From a virus, in IMG/VR virus record IMGVR_UViG_3300037847_006528, positions 1-64,000 of that record: DNA of 64,000 nt, one strand, 5' to 3'. Made by a program: the position numbers and the translations under genes. This document shows positions 14,273 to 24,088 of the stretch, one piece after another. The stretch's first letter is position 1; every line of letters starts with the position of its first letter. The notes under the pieces were generated by a model. The model did not search any database. It saw nothing but the letters and a program-made list of their open reading frames with translations, and was not told where the DNA came from.

Positions 14273-16617
14273 ACAATATCATCGTTGCTCCTTTGTTTTT
14301 TATCAACAAAAAGTTCTATATTTTTATCTCCCTTTAAGGTTTTATCAGATATGTATGGAGTTATTTCTGATAATATCTTTTTATTCAAAGCTTCTGTTTT
14401 GTTTTTAGATTTGCAAATTTCCTCAGTAACCCTCTTTATGTAATCAAAATCAAAGTTTAGATAAATATCATTATCTTCTAATCTATTTTTTAATCTTTTT
14501 AATTTCATCCACAACAGTCTCCGTAGATCTTTTTCGGTGAGTTCTTTTAGGATAAAATAATCATCTATTTGTGATAAAAGCTCTGGGTGAATCATTAGAT
14601 TGTTTTTACCTTCACCTGCTGCTTGAAATCCCATAGAGGATTGACTGTTTGACAGAGAGCATGTCAAAAATATTTTGCAGTTTGAAAAATCTGCGATATC
14701 CCCATTGGTCATTTGAAATCTTCCATGCTTAAAGATTTGACTAAAAATAGCGATTGAGGAGTTATCTATCTTGTGAAAGTCATCAATAATTAAAACGCTA
14801 TTAGGGGTGATGTTTATTTTTTCACATATTGATGTATTTGTTCCCTGCGAAGAAGCTATTTTATGTGGAGCGAAATTATCGGAAAAATGCACACCACTGT
14901 AAGATAAAACATTTACGCCTCTTTTTTGAAGAGAGTCTTTTAGTAGGTCTACAAAGTAAGATTTGCCACTAAAACTAGAACCGCTAACTACAAAGCAATC
15001 AGGTGACGAAAAGTTATCAGATTTTTTTAATCCTAACCCAGAGAGAATCAGTTTTTCTTTAAGGTTATTTAAGAAGTCTCTTTGGCCAACTAGACTTTTG
15101 GATAAGCATTTAAATAACTTGTCTATAGTGTCTTTATTACTTAATGGGTTCTTCTTCTTATCAAAGAAATCTTTTAAATGTTTAAGTTTTACTATAGGTG
15201 TTTTGTCTTCAACCCCTTCTGTCCACTTCTCTAAACTAGCATTTAGCTTTTCTAGTAATTCTGCGTGATCTTTCTCAGGATCAAGCGCAGCCTTAACTGT
15301 CTCGGTCTGTATGGCTTTTATTGAAGGTGTAACGTGCCAAAAATTAACTTTAGCTTGAGCGCCACAATGATCAATTACGTCTATAGCTTTATCTGGATAA
15401 AACTTATTGGGGATATACTTTTCACAATATTCTATTATATTGTTTAAGAATCTATCACTATACTCAACTGCATGGAAGTCTTCGTAATATGATACAATAG
15501 TTGGAAGAATTTCTTCCATTTGGAATTTAGATGGTTCTTTAATTGTAACCCTCTCAAACCTCCGATCTAATGCAGTATCTTTTTTTATCGTGTTTGTGTA
15601 TTCGTTGATTGTTGTAGCACCTATGCAACTTATTGTGCCTCTAGCAAGTTCTGGTTTGAGTATATTAGAAGCTTCTAGTGAATTATTTGTCGCTCCTCCT
15701 GCTCCTATTAAAGTGTGAACTTCATCTATGAACAGAATTAAGTTTGAGTATTGTTTAGCTTCATTAACAAAGTCCTCTAATCTTTTCTCAAACTGCCCTC
15801 TATATTCAGTGCCAGCAACCATACTAGATAAACTAACAGAATATATCACTTTATTTGCTATAAGTTCTGGAGCATCTCCAGCAACTATTTTAGCCGCTAA
15901 TCCTTCTACTAGAGAAGTTTTTCCTGTTCCCGCTGGACCTACTAGTATTGCGTTCGGTTTTTTCTTTCGGCAGAGAATCGTAGCCAGTTCGTCAATTTTC
16001 CCATCGAAATCAACAATCTTATCAAACTCCTTATTTAAAGCTTTTAAGTTTAAGTTTTCTGCAAATTGACACAGAATTGGATTCTGCTCAAACATGTCTA
16101 TCCAGTGGTCTGGAGTTTCGACATCTGCTTCTAAAGGACTAAAGGTGTCTTCAAATTCAAGATCTTTTATTCCTAAGGAGCATTCTGTTATGAACCCTAA
16201 AACTGTAGCATCTGATTTATCGTCTTTTTTAGGGTAAAGCTCTTTAATTACTTTAGGAGAATGAACATTATCAAAAAAAGTCATTAAGATTACTTCTGGG
16301 GGAATATAATCTAAGTTAAAACTTTCTTCAGCTATACTTTCAGCAGTTGCTAGAAGCTTTCTGACATCTGTTTTTACAGTTCTTTTTACATTCTTATTTT
16401 CTCTTTTTTTGCTTAAGCAATGCCTAGATTCTTTTAGCCATTCTTTTGGATCTATATGAACCCTCTTGAAAATAGAAGAGCAAGAAAGACTCAAATCGCT
16501 TAAGAAGCAGTGAAAAAATAAATCAATGTCTACCCCATTCCTTTTTAAAATGACAGATAGGTCTTGAGATTTTTCTAAAACTCCCTCTATGTGGGGTGTT
16601 AAAGGAAGTCTAGTCAC
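14269..16617 (-). CDS. ClpA/ClpC-like Hsp100 AAA+ ATPase with possible ClpP loop
   Basis: 782 aa. About 1-150: Clp N-type helical domain. AAA-1: Walker A GPAGTGKT (227-234), Walker B LILFIDEV (293-300), GAGGATNNS, arginine finger DRRFERV (351-357). There is no long middle domain, so it is ClpA-like. AAA-2: Walker A GSSFSGKS (546-553) and a modified Walker B (VLIIDD, 608-613), with Asp where the catalytic Glu normally stands. Just after the sensor-1 strand (FLTCSLSN) is SSMGFQ with MGF at 662-664, the spot of the IGL/IGF/VGF loop by which ClpA, ClpX and ClpC dock to ClpP. It may use host ClpP for proteolysis or act as an unfoldase for phage complexes. It lies in the replication operon after the polymerase. 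Confidence 0.85.
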   Translation of the reverse strand: MTRLPLTPHIEGVLEKSQDLSVILKRNGVDIDLFFHCFLSDLSLSCSSIFKRVHIDPKEWLKESRHCLSKKRENKNVKRTVKTDVRKLLATAESIAEESFNLDYIPPEVILMTFFDNVHSPKVIKELYPKKDDKSDATVLGFITECSLGIKDLEFEDTFSPLEADVETPDHWIDMFEQNPILCQFAENLNLKALNKEFDKIVDFDGKIDELATILCRKKKPNAILVGPAGTGKTSLVEGLAAKIVAGDAPELIANKVIYSVSLSSMVAGTEYRGQFEKRLEDFVNEAKQYSNLILFIDEVHTLIGAGGATNNSLEASNILKPELARGTISCIGATTINEYTNTIKKDTALDRRFERVTIKEPSKFQMEEILPTIVSYYEDFHAVEYSDRFLNNIIEYCEKYIPNKFYPDKAIDVIDHCGAQAKVNFWHVTPSIKAIQTETVKAALDPEKDHAELLEKLNASLEKWTEGVEDKTPIVKLKHLKDFFDKKKNPLSNKDTIDKLFKCLSKSLVGQRDFLNNLKEKLILSGLGLKKSDNFSSPDCFVVSGSSFSGKSYFVDLLKDSLQKRGVNVLSYSGVHFSDNFAPHKIASSQGTNTSICEKINITPNSVLIIDDFHKIDNSSIAIFSQIFKHGRFQMTNGDIADFSNCKIFLTCSLSNSQSSMGFQAAGEGKNNLMIHPELLSQIDDYFILKELTEKDLRRLLWMKLKRLKNRLEDNDIYLNFDFDYIKRVTEEICKSKNKTEALNKKILSEITPYISDKTLKGDKNIELFVDKKQRSNDDIV

Positions 16618-19168
16618 TTTTTACCTCCCTCAGTTTCATGTAAATGTCGGTATCAATTGGTTTAATTGTTTCGACAAAGAAGCTATCTCTGCTTTTAGAG
16701 CCATTTACAATAATAACTTGGGTTTTTTTCAATTTATTATACTGTAGAAAATCTGTTAGTTTATTACCTCTACTTGTGTCCATGAATAAAAAGTTCTTAG
16801 TAGCAGTATTATCCGCTAAAGATATTATCATATATTTGTTACCGTTTTGAGAGGTTCTTGTAAAGAAATCTTTTACCTCTCCCGCAACTTGGAATTGTTC
16901 TCTTTCAGGTAATTCTGAAATAACCTTTAGGTCTTGAAGGTTGGGGTATCTTTCTTTGAAGCATTCTCTTAAGTCATGAGAGTAACTATAACCAAGTAGT
17001 GAGCTTTCGTATCTCCACTTGGCAAACATCTCATGTTTTCTATTTTGAGAATATATTTTTTTATACTGATCGAACTTAGTTTTAAATGTTTTAAATCTCT
17101 TTTCAGACATGATAGGCTTGTTGTCATCTCCTAAGATTTCCTTGCCTATAACTTCTGATATTGCATCCAGTATATCATATCCAAACCTCTCCCCTATCTT
17201 ACAAAAGTTTCTTTTTTCTCTGTCTGTAAGAAGGTTGAATGCTTGTGCTTCTAGGACCATGCGGGTTCTATTGGTCCCCGCATGATCCATTGTTCCAGCT
17301 TGGATTAAAGCCGCAAGCACAGAGATGTTGATACCGCACTGTCTGGCAGCTAGAAATACCTCGTATTTGTTTGAAAATTCTATCCCTCTGAACTCTACAA
17401 GGCTCTCCATTGCCTTGAGAGAGATCCCTTTGATACTATTTAATCCGTATCTAATATTTTCTCCCTCTATCTTGAAATCGAAATCTGATTTAAATAAGCA
17501 AGGAGGAAGCATCTTCATCCCGAAATCCTCTAACTCTTCATTAACGCCAGATATAGTAGTTAATGGTTCTGGATCAAACTCAGCGCACTCAAGAACAGAC
17601 AGAAAGAATTCTTTAGGATAATTATGTTTTAGGAAAACTGTTTTAGCGGCTAAATCTGCATAAGCAAAACTGTGAGATTTGTTAAAAGAATAGTGGGAGG
17701 CGGCTATCAATGAATTCCAATAAAAGTCAGCTATCTGATCAGTCAGGTCTCTAGAACGAGCGGCTTCATAAATCCTATCTTTCCACTTGGGCATTTCATC
17801 AACTTTTTTCTTGCCAACAATTCTCCTTAACACCTCCGCTTCTTCAAGGGTGAGGCCGAAAACTTTGTGAGCTATCTGCATCAATTGCTCTTGATACAAG
17901 ATAACATTTTTTGACCAAGAAAGTATCTTGTCTAACTCAGGATGTATTTCCTGCACTAATGAGTTGTTTTTATTATCTCTATATGTGTCAACAAACTCAA
18001 GTGCTGCTGGTCGAGCTAGGGCTACAACGTCAGAAAGTTCATTTAAGTCATCTGGCTTGATCTGCCTACATACCTTAAAGTTTGTTTCAGCGGATATCTG
18101 AAAAAGACCTACAGGATGTCTAAAGTCCTGCAATATATCATAAATAATTTGAGAATTAGGATCTACATCTTCAATTTTTATACCAACTTTTTCGCAGGTT
18201 TTATGAGCAATCGTTAGTGTTCTTAAGCCAAGAATGTCAAACTTAACCATTAGGTCGGCAACATCTGACATATCATAACCCGTCACTAAATCTCCGTCTT
18301 TAGTTTTTTGCAATGGGACTACGTTCTCTATTTTCTCAGAACAGATTGCTATGCCAGATGGGTGGACCCCAGTATTCTTTGGCAAGTTCTCTATTTTTAA
18401 TGCATTTTTAAAAGTCCTTTTGTGCTCTCTTGCCCATCTTTTAAATTTACCACTTTCTTCTCTAGCTTGCTCTAAGGGAAACACATTACCGTGCAGTTTA
18501 GGTATCATGTCTGATACTTGATTAGCTTGATCTTCTTTTACTTCATCAAAGTATTTCGTAGCTTCTCTTATACACAGTTTGGCGCTAAAGGTGTTAAAGG
18601 TTAGTATTTTAGCAGTCTTTCCTTCATGCTTGCGCTCAATATATTGAATGACTTTATACCTTTGCTCGTAAGAAATATCTGAATCTACATCAGGTAAAAG
18701 GCTTCCAACTAGAAACTCTTTACCTCTTTTATCAGTGACTTTCTTTGCTCTAGATTTAGACACGAATCTCTCAAAAAACAAATCGTGGGGGATTGGGTCA
18801 ATGTTTGTTACTCCGAGCAGATATAGAACAAGAGAGCCAGCAGCAGAACCACGGCCAGCACCAGTTGGAATATTATTGTCATGACAAAAATTTAAAACGT
18901 CCCAGTTAAGCAAGATATAATCTGTAAAACCAAGCTCTTCAAAAGTTTCTAACTCTTGCTTTGCTCTATCAAAATAAACTTTTTTATTTTCATATTTTGT
19001 GATACCTTTATCACGCAAACCTTTTCTGGCTAGCTCATATAGAATCTCTTTTGTAGAACTATCAGGGCCAAGCCCTATTTCTTCTAGCTTAGTAGGGTCA
19101 ACGATTGTTTTGGGAAGCTCAACTCCCGCAGGTTCGCAATCATCATATGGTGTAAAGTCTTCAAACAT
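16610..19168 (-). CDS. dnaE: DNA polymerase III alpha core without PHP domain
   Basis: 852 aa, C-family polymerase. It starts where the palm begins. Nucleotide-binding GAGRGSAAGS (103-112), catalytic Asp pair in LPDVDSD (D162, D164), third acidic residue in KFDILGLRTL, fingers region with GLTLEEAEVLRR, and the (N)KSHSFAYA motif. A helix-hairpin-helix (LAALIQAGTMDH) and a C-terminal OB-fold (VAGEVKDFFTRTS...LADNTA) follow. The N-terminal PHP domain of normal DnaE (about 270 aa) is absent and encoded by a separate gene two positions upstream. It is the replicative polymerase of the phage. It overlaps the exonuclease stop by one base. Confidence 0.93.
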   Translation of the reverse strand: MFEDFTPYDDCEPAGVELPKTIVDPTKLEEIGLGPDSSTKEILYELARKGLRDKGITKYENKKVYFDRAKQELETFEELGFTDYILLNWDVLNFCHDNNIPTGAGRGSAAGSLVLYLLGVTNIDPIPHDLFFERFVSKSRAKKVTDKRGKEFLVGSLLPDVDSDISYEQRYKVIQYIERKHEGKTAKILTFNTFSAKLCIREATKYFDEVKEDQANQVSDMIPKLHGNVFPLEQAREESGKFKRWAREHKRTFKNALKIENLPKNTGVHPSGIAICSEKIENVVPLQKTKDGDLVTGYDMSDVADLMVKFDILGLRTLTIAHKTCEKVGIKIEDVDPNSQIIYDILQDFRHPVGLFQISAETNFKVCRQIKPDDLNELSDVVALARPAALEFVDTYRDNKNNSLVQEIHPELDKILSWSKNVILYQEQLMQIAHKVFGLTLEEAEVLRRIVGKKKVDEMPKWKDRIYEAARSRDLTDQIADFYWNSLIAASHYSFNKSHSFAYADLAAKTVFLKHNYPKEFFLSVLECAEFDPEPLTTISGVNEELEDFGMKMLPPCLFKSDFDFKIEGENIRYGLNSIKGISLKAMESLVEFRGIEFSNKYEVFLAARQCGINISVLAALIQAGTMDHAGTNRTRMVLEAQAFNLLTDREKRNFCKIGERFGYDILDAISEVIGKEILGDDNKPIMSEKRFKTFKTKFDQYKKIYSQNRKHEMFAKWRYESSLLGYSYSHDLRECFKERYPNLQDLKVISELPEREQFQVAGEVKDFFTRTSQNGNKYMIISLADNTATKNFLFMDTSRGNKLTDFLQYNKLKKTQVIIVNGSKSRDSFFVETIKPIDTDIYMKLREVKSD

Positions 19169-19782
19169 TATAAATCCATGTGTTTTTTAAGCTTAAGAAA
19201 TACTTGGTAGCACATCTTAATATCGTAAAGAGCATTGTGTAGCTTGCTCTCATCAAATTCTATATCAAAAAACTTTAAAAGTTGGTTTTGAGAAACCTTC
19301 GCTTTGAGGGTTCTGTCGTTAATTATCTTATATTGCCAACTCAGCAGATTACCCTTGGGTCTTTCTAGCTCTTCTCTGTAAGCTTTACCCAAAGCTCTTG
19401 TGTCTAAAATACGAGGCAAGTAAGAATAATCTGGCTCTTGTCCCAACAACCTTTGCAACACAGCAAGCATATAAACATCGAATCCCAACAAGTTTTGCCC
19501 CACTACAATGTATTGAGGGTCGAATATATACTTTTCAAACTTGCTCCAAACTTCATCTAAAGGCTTGGCTTTTCTGTTATAAGTATCCCAATTAAACCCC
19601 GTGATCTTCTTGACCACTTCGGGGATATTTAATTCTTTGTGAATTATAAACTCGTCATGAGTTTCTAATGTTTTATTTCCCTGACAGACTATCCAAGATA
19701 GCTGCCATGTTTTAGAAGAGAATAAATTTAAACCTTCTGTTTCAGTATCGAATACTAGATATTTTTGATTACTTGGCAACAT
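19168..19782 (-). CDS. dnaQ: DnaQ-like 3'-5' proofreading exonuclease
   Basis: 204 aa, DEDDh exonuclease. ExoI: VFDTETEG (residues 10-17); ExoII: VGQNLLGFDVYML; ExoIII-epsilon: LHNALYDIKMCY with the HxAxxD spacing. It should proofread for the C-family polymerase encoded next to it. It sits between the separate PHP and polymerase genes, an order that mirrors Firmicute PolC, in which the exonuclease is inserted in the PHP domain of one polypeptide. Confidence 0.9.
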   Translation of the reverse strand: MLPSNQKYLVFDTETEGLNLFSSKTWQLSWIVCQGNKTLETHDEFIIHKELNIPEVVKKITGFNWDTYNRKAKPLDEVWSKFEKYIFDPQYIVVGQNLLGFDVYMLAVLQRLLGQEPDYSYLPRILDTRALGKAYREELERPKGNLLSWQYKIINDRTLKAKVSQNQLLKFFDIEFDESKLHNALYDIKMCYQVFLKLKKHMDL

Positions 19783-20467
19783 TTTCTAAATATGATTCGT
19801 AGCAAAATTCGTTAGAGGAAAAATCATTAAGGCGAGGGTTGCTAAAGGTAGGCACTCTGCCCTGTTTTCTGTTGCAGACAGCTTTATACATTTGGAATGC
19901 TTCAAAGTCATCCTTATTTCTATAATATATGCTTTTGCACTTTTCTGTTTTGACTTTTAATTTCTTGAGTGCTGCGCTTATCTGAAAATCAAATGGGTGG
20001 TTATTAGATTCTTCTATGTAAAAGTGATCATACTTGTCTAAAAATAGATCGCACATTCCAAAATGAAAGATGTTGTTGAATACATATGAATCGTAGAATG
20101 GAACCCCAATGCTTACATCATCAAGTTCTCCTTCTCCTAGATCTGATAAATTTAAGCACTCCCCTACACTGGTAAAACATTTGGTATAAAGTTTTCTAAC
20201 AACATGCACTCCTTTGTTGTTTTTGGGGAAAAAAATTAATTTGCTTGTCTTTTCAGTAATACTTGACTGAACAACGGGAACCTTTACTCCATAAACCATA
20301 GGGATTTCAGCGTGGAGGAACGCTTTATTAACAACCCTAAACCCGTAGAAGTTATCTTCTACTAATATCATCTTCTTGACATCTCCGCTTTGAGCAATGT
20401 CAATAAGATCCTCTACTCTGAGTAAGGATCGACCTATGCTAAACGTGCTTTTAAATAAAGGAATCAC
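19769..20467 (-). CDS. Detached PHP domain of DNA polymerase III alpha
   Basis: 232 aa. The N-terminus follows the DnaE PHP pattern: a strand with S-x-x-S at the HxHSxYS position (KSTFSIGRSLL), a helix (VEDLIDIAQSGDVKKMILVED) where DnaE has the A-x-TDH block, and IPMVYGVKVPVV matching GIKPIIGxE. The last residues (NRKQGRVPTFSNPR...ESYLENVAK) align with the DnaE stretch that ends PHP. The metal-binding His residues are replaced, so it is probably catalytically dead and structural. GTG start with AGGA directly before it. Together with the 852-aa gene it rebuilds a normal-length DnaE. Assigned by pattern; needs structural comparison. Confidence 0.68.
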   Translation of the reverse strand: MIPLFKSTFSIGRSLLRVEDLIDIAQSGDVKKMILVEDNFYGFRVVNKAFLHAEIPMVYGVKVPVVQSSITEKTSKLIFFPKNNKGVHVVRKLYTKCFTSVGECLNLSDLGEGELDDVSIGVPFYDSYVFNNIFHFGMCDLFLDKYDHFYIEESNNHPFDFQISAALKKLKVKTEKCKSIYYRNKDDFEAFQMYKAVCNRKQGRVPTFSNPRLNDFSSNEFCYESYLENVAK

Positions 20468-20476
20468 TCCTGCACT

Positions 20477-21517
20477 TTACAGAAGCTCCATTGGCTTGTC
20501 AAATGAAAAAGCAGGGCATCCTTCATATTTGACTTTTTCTATTTTCAAATCCTTGCTTTGCTTATCTTTTAGGTCTTTTTTGAAATCGGCAGATGCGACT
20601 CTAGTGCCATCCTTGTCTACTAAAGCGTAGAACTCTCTAGGGAACTTGAAAGGGCAGTGCCACATTGGGGTCCCATCTTTTTTCAGTTGTCCTGCATATT
20701 CTGCTCTACCACAAACCACCCTACCAGCAAACCCATCATCTCTACCTAGATAACCTTTATCGTAAGCTAGATTTTTAGATGCTGAAACTTCATTAAAATT
20801 ATTAATAATTTGTTGCACTTCTGTTAAGAAGTATTCGAAGCCCTCTAACTCATCTTCATCTAAAGGCTCCATTTCACAACATCCATCATTGTTGCAGTCG
20901 AACTTTACAAACAAGAACTCCATCTTTCTTCTTAGGAAGTCTGGGTATAAATGTTTTACCGCCAAACAATACATTAAATTCTGCATATTGTCGGTATACT
21001 CCTTACCAGAAAAGATTTGTTTTGATGTTTTAAAATCTCTAATAAGAGCAGTCTTTTTTCTCTTAAACAGAAAAAGCTTATCAATAAATCCTAATATGCG
21101 ATAGTTTTTGCCTTGTTCATTTACAGAAATGTCAAAATCTTTCTCGCTTATAGACTTAGTTGGCTTCCCGTCTTTGTCTCCAAAAAAATCGTAATTAAGA
21201 CCCTCTACCGTCATTTGGTTTATCAGGTCCATATTCTCAAAATCATCTATATTGTGCTTTTTAGCATATGCCTCTATCATCCTTTTGACTGGAGGTGAGG
21301 CAAAAGCGTTTTGAGTTTTAATTATACGGGTATAATGTTTTTTATGCTTAGGATTGCCCAAGTTTTCAAAAACAGCGTGACATATCGTTCCACGCAAACT
21401 TCCCTCGTTAGCTTTGTCTGGGAGCTTCAAGTGGTATTTGCACCAATACTGCCAAGAACACATTTGTAGCGTCTTTATGCGCGATGCAGAAAGAGGCTTG
21501 TTCTCAGAAGTCGTCAT
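20477..21517 (-). CDS. PD-(D/E)XK nuclease, Cas4/RecB-like
   Basis: 346 aa. N-terminal LSASRIKTLQMCSWQYWCKY is the S-x-x..C start of Cas4/AddB-type nucleases, then RGTICHAVFEN (conserved His in the RG-x-x-H-x-x-(F/L)E motif), the catalytic LIRDFKTSK (D...xK), and (Y)xxNMQNLMYCLAVK, the Q-x-x-x-Y motif. Cysteines near the N-terminus and in VVCGRAEYAG / WHCPFKF could hold an Fe-S cluster. A 5'-3' exonuclease for recombination or end processing beside the RecA-like and helicase genes is likely. Confidence 0.85.
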   Translation of the reverse strand: MTTSENKPLSASRIKTLQMCSWQYWCKYHLKLPDKANEGSLRGTICHAVFENLGNPKHKKHYTRIIKTQNAFASPPVKRMIEAYAKKHNIDDFENMDLINQMTVEGLNYDFFGDKDGKPTKSISEKDFDISVNEQGKNYRILGFIDKLFLFKRKKTALIRDFKTSKQIFSGKEYTDNMQNLMYCLAVKHLYPDFLRRKMEFLFVKFDCNNDGCCEMEPLDEDELEGFEYFLTEVQQIINNFNEVSASKNLAYDKGYLGRDDGFAGRVVCGRAEYAGQLKKDGTPMWHCPFKFPREFYALVDKDGTRVASADFKKDLKDKQSKDLKIEKVKYEGCPAFSFDKPMELL

Positions 21518-22550
21518 AATGAAATGAGTTTTTCTTTATAAGCTTCGAAAAAGAAGAAGAAAAACTTTTGTTTACACCTCGTTGATTCATATCTTTAGCA
21601 ATCTTTATCACTTTAGACATGGATTCTTGATGTTGTATATTATAGCAATCTGAAGCGTATTTTTCTATTTGATCTTTAGACATTTCCCCGAAGTCATTCT
21701 CTTCGGGTGGAATAAAGTATATTTTGTCAAAATCAATCGACTCAACCAATTTAAAAATAGATTTAATTGCTCCTTCAAACCCTCTGTTCACAGAAGACGT
21801 ATGATCATTATTGAATGACACAAAAACTTTTTTTATAGGTAATAAAGATAGCCTTGCTATAAATTTTGGAGAAATATTCAAACCAAAGGAAACAAGAACA
21901 TTTTTTATGCCGTTGTTGTATAGAGAGAGACAGTCCCCTACGGACTCCACAATGTGAACCGCTTCCTTTTCTTCTATGGCTTTTCGCACCTTATCAATAT
22001 TGTAATATGGGAAAAACCAACCTGATGATTTGCCCATGTGTAACCACTTTGGCCTGTCATCGCTAGTTACCTTTCTGCCAGAAAACCCATGTATTCTACC
22101 ATCTTTCCTGAAAATTGGGAATATCACCCTTTGATACATTTTTCCAGACATGGCCAAGCCGCACTTAAAGTCCTCAAGGGTTTCCTTGCTAATACCTTTC
22201 TCTAGGTAAAAATCGTGATGTGGTAAAAGCTTTGTTAGGACTTCAGGAGAATATGTCTTCTCTTCTTTCAATAGGTGTTTTTGTTTTATTCTTACTCCTA
22301 TATTTACACCGTTGTCCTTTAAATAATGCTTTACTGCATTGGGGTCTTTTGTGTTTAGGGTTTTTTGCAGGAGAGCTTCAAAGGGCATGAACTGAGAATC
22401 TTCTACATAGTCTTTCCAAACCCCAGTGTCCTTATAGATTTGAAGTGCTGTGGAATTGTCTCCAGCCCTATATACTGCGTTAGTTCTCCAGTATGAGCCA
22501 TGATCCTTGAGGCGATACCCAAGGTTTTCCAAGACCTCTTTGTAATCCAT
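21504..22550 (-). CDS. DnaG-type DNA primase lacking an N-terminal zinc finger
   Basis: 348 aa. The middle has the primase RNA-polymerase-domain motifs (YLEKGISKETLEDFKCGLA, RVIFPIFRKDGRIHGFSGR), then a TOPRIM fold: HIVESVGDCLSLYNNGI with the catalytic Glu, and FNND-x-S in place of the usual D-x-D. No CHC2 zinc-binding cysteines are present at the N-terminus, which instead has a Trp/Tyr-rich domain (YWRTNAVYRAGDNSTALQIY). It should prime lagging-strand synthesis with the DnaB helicase encoded just upstream. Confidence 0.87.
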   Translation of the reverse strand: MDYKEVLENLGYRLKDHGSYWRTNAVYRAGDNSTALQIYKDTGVWKDYVEDSQFMPFEALLQKTLNTKDPNAVKHYLKDNGVNIGVRIKQKHLLKEEKTYSPEVLTKLLPHHDFYLEKGISKETLEDFKCGLAMSGKMYQRVIFPIFRKDGRIHGFSGRKVTSDDRPKWLHMGKSSGWFFPYYNIDKVRKAIEEKEAVHIVESVGDCLSLYNNGIKNVLVSFGLNISPKFIARLSLLPIKKVFVSFNNDHTSSVNRGFEGAIKSIFKLVESIDFDKIYFIPPEENDFGEMSKDQIEKYASDCYNIQHQESMSKVIKIAKDMNQRGVNKSFSSSFSKLIKKNSFHYDDF

Positions 22551-24088
22551 TAATCTCTAAGGTTGATCGGTATTTCTTCTACCTCGTTTGTTCTAACTTC
22601 TATACCCTCTCCATTGAATGCATCCACCACATCTTGCAAGTCTCCACACTCAGTGATTCTAAAATTTTCGATATTTAAATTAATAAAATTTTGCTTCTTT
22701 GTTCCGTCTGGCATTTCTACTGGGTGTATCGCCCTTAATGCGCTCTTGCCTAAGTGCCTAGACTTGAGGTTTATTAGCTTATGAGTCCCGAAGTTAGAGC
22801 CTTCCTCATGGATTTCGTCTGCAACTTTTCTGCGAAGTAGAAACAAATGAGAGCAAAACTGAGTAATACCGTCAGACAAGGAAACCACGCTTTCGTCGTC
22901 TACAATTGAACCAGCATTCCTATTGTTGGTGATACCAAGCCTATTAGATTGCACAGAGGTGATCATTGATACGCAAGGCTTTCCGTCAAAAGCTAAATCG
23001 CGGTGGATTGTTTGTTTAAACTTGTGAACCATGTAGGAAACTTGTTGCCAACCGTCAACTTTTCCAATGCTGCCAAAATCACTTTTAATATAATCGAAGC
23101 TAAAAATTAGTGGGTTGCCTCTACCAATCTTTGAGAAGTAAAACCTCTTTAAGAGAGAACACATTTCATCAGGAGATAGGCCAGCCACATTCTCATAATA
23201 AAACTTCATATTTTTTATTTTTGACCAAGCAGATCTAACCTTTGCAACCACTTCGTCTACGGACCAGTCCTTGTATGCTGTTGTTCTCCACTTGCCTGTC
23301 TGCAAGAGCCAAACAGGTATGCCTGTCATAGCGGAACACTGCCTGAAAATAAGTTCTTCTTCGCTCATTTCACCGTTATCGAAGTGGAGCACAGGAACGT
23401 CATGCTCAGCAGATGCCTTTGTCGTGAAATCCATACAGAAGTTTGTTTTACCCACCCCTGAGCGAGCTACAATCACTGATATATTGCCAGCGAGTAGCAA
23501 TGACCCATACATTTCATTCATTCTAGGGTGAGGGCCAAGCATTCCGAAGTCCTCTACTGGATTATTCCCTCTTTCCTCCACAACCTCCTCCATCATTTCA
23601 AAGAGGTTGACAGGCCCAGCTTCTGTCATCTCAAAGTCTTTTATGTTTTTATTATAGAGTTGATCTGATTGCTCTATCAGTTCTCCATATTTTAAGTTGG
23701 GATCGGCACTTTTTACAAATGAGGCTACCTTCTTGCAGCTATTGTATATCTCTCTGCGAGCAGTGTATTTTTTGAGTTCTCTTACAGAGGAAATTAAAAT
23801 CTTTTCTGTAATCTTATAGAAAGCTAGCGAGAAAATATATTCTCCTATGTCGATACTGTCAGGAAAGCTTGCCTTAAGCTGTTGGATTCTTTGGACTAAA
23901 ATAGTTTCATCAATATCCTCTGCATTATTAAGAGCATTTTTTAGTAATTTAAATATTGATACATTTACTTTAGAGTCCTCTGAATAAAAATCACTTTCAT
24001 TTAGAAAACTGGATACTTCTTCCCATTTGTGCTGATGTTGCAACAATCCGCTGAGAACTTTCTTTTCTAAATCATAAGAAAATATCAT
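22550..24088 (-). CDS. dnaB: DnaB-type replicative helicase
   Basis: 512 aa. N-terminal helical DnaB_N domain (LEKKVLSGLLQHQ..., about 5-110), linker, then the RecA-like C-terminal ATPase with Walker A VIVARSGVGKTN, Walker B FSFDYI, and the later SIVDDESVVSLSDGITQFCSHLFLLRR region. Length is close to bacterial DnaB (about 470). ATG 24088 overlaps the 76-aa stop by 4 bp and the stop overlaps the primase start by one base, a coupled helicase-primase pair. Confidence 0.92.
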   Translation of the reverse strand: MIFSYDLEKKVLSGLLQHQHKWEEVSSFLNESDFYSEDSKVNVSIFKLLKNALNNAEDIDETILVQRIQQLKASFPDSIDIGEYIFSLAFYKITEKILISSVRELKKYTARREIYNSCKKVASFVKSADPNLKYGELIEQSDQLYNKNIKDFEMTEAGPVNLFEMMEEVVEERGNNPVEDFGMLGPHPRMNEMYGSLLLAGNISVIVARSGVGKTNFCMDFTTKASAEHDVPVLHFDNGEMSEEELIFRQCSAMTGIPVWLLQTGKWRTTAYKDWSVDEVVAKVRSAWSKIKNMKFYYENVAGLSPDEMCSLLKRFYFSKIGRGNPLIFSFDYIKSDFGSIGKVDGWQQVSYMVHKFKQTIHRDLAFDGKPCVSMITSVQSNRLGITNNRNAGSIVDDESVVSLSDGITQFCSHLFLLRRKVADEIHEEGSNFGTHKLINLKSRHLGKSALRAIHPVEMPDGTKKQNFINLNIENFRITECGDLQDVVDAFNGEGIEVRTNEVEEIPINLRD

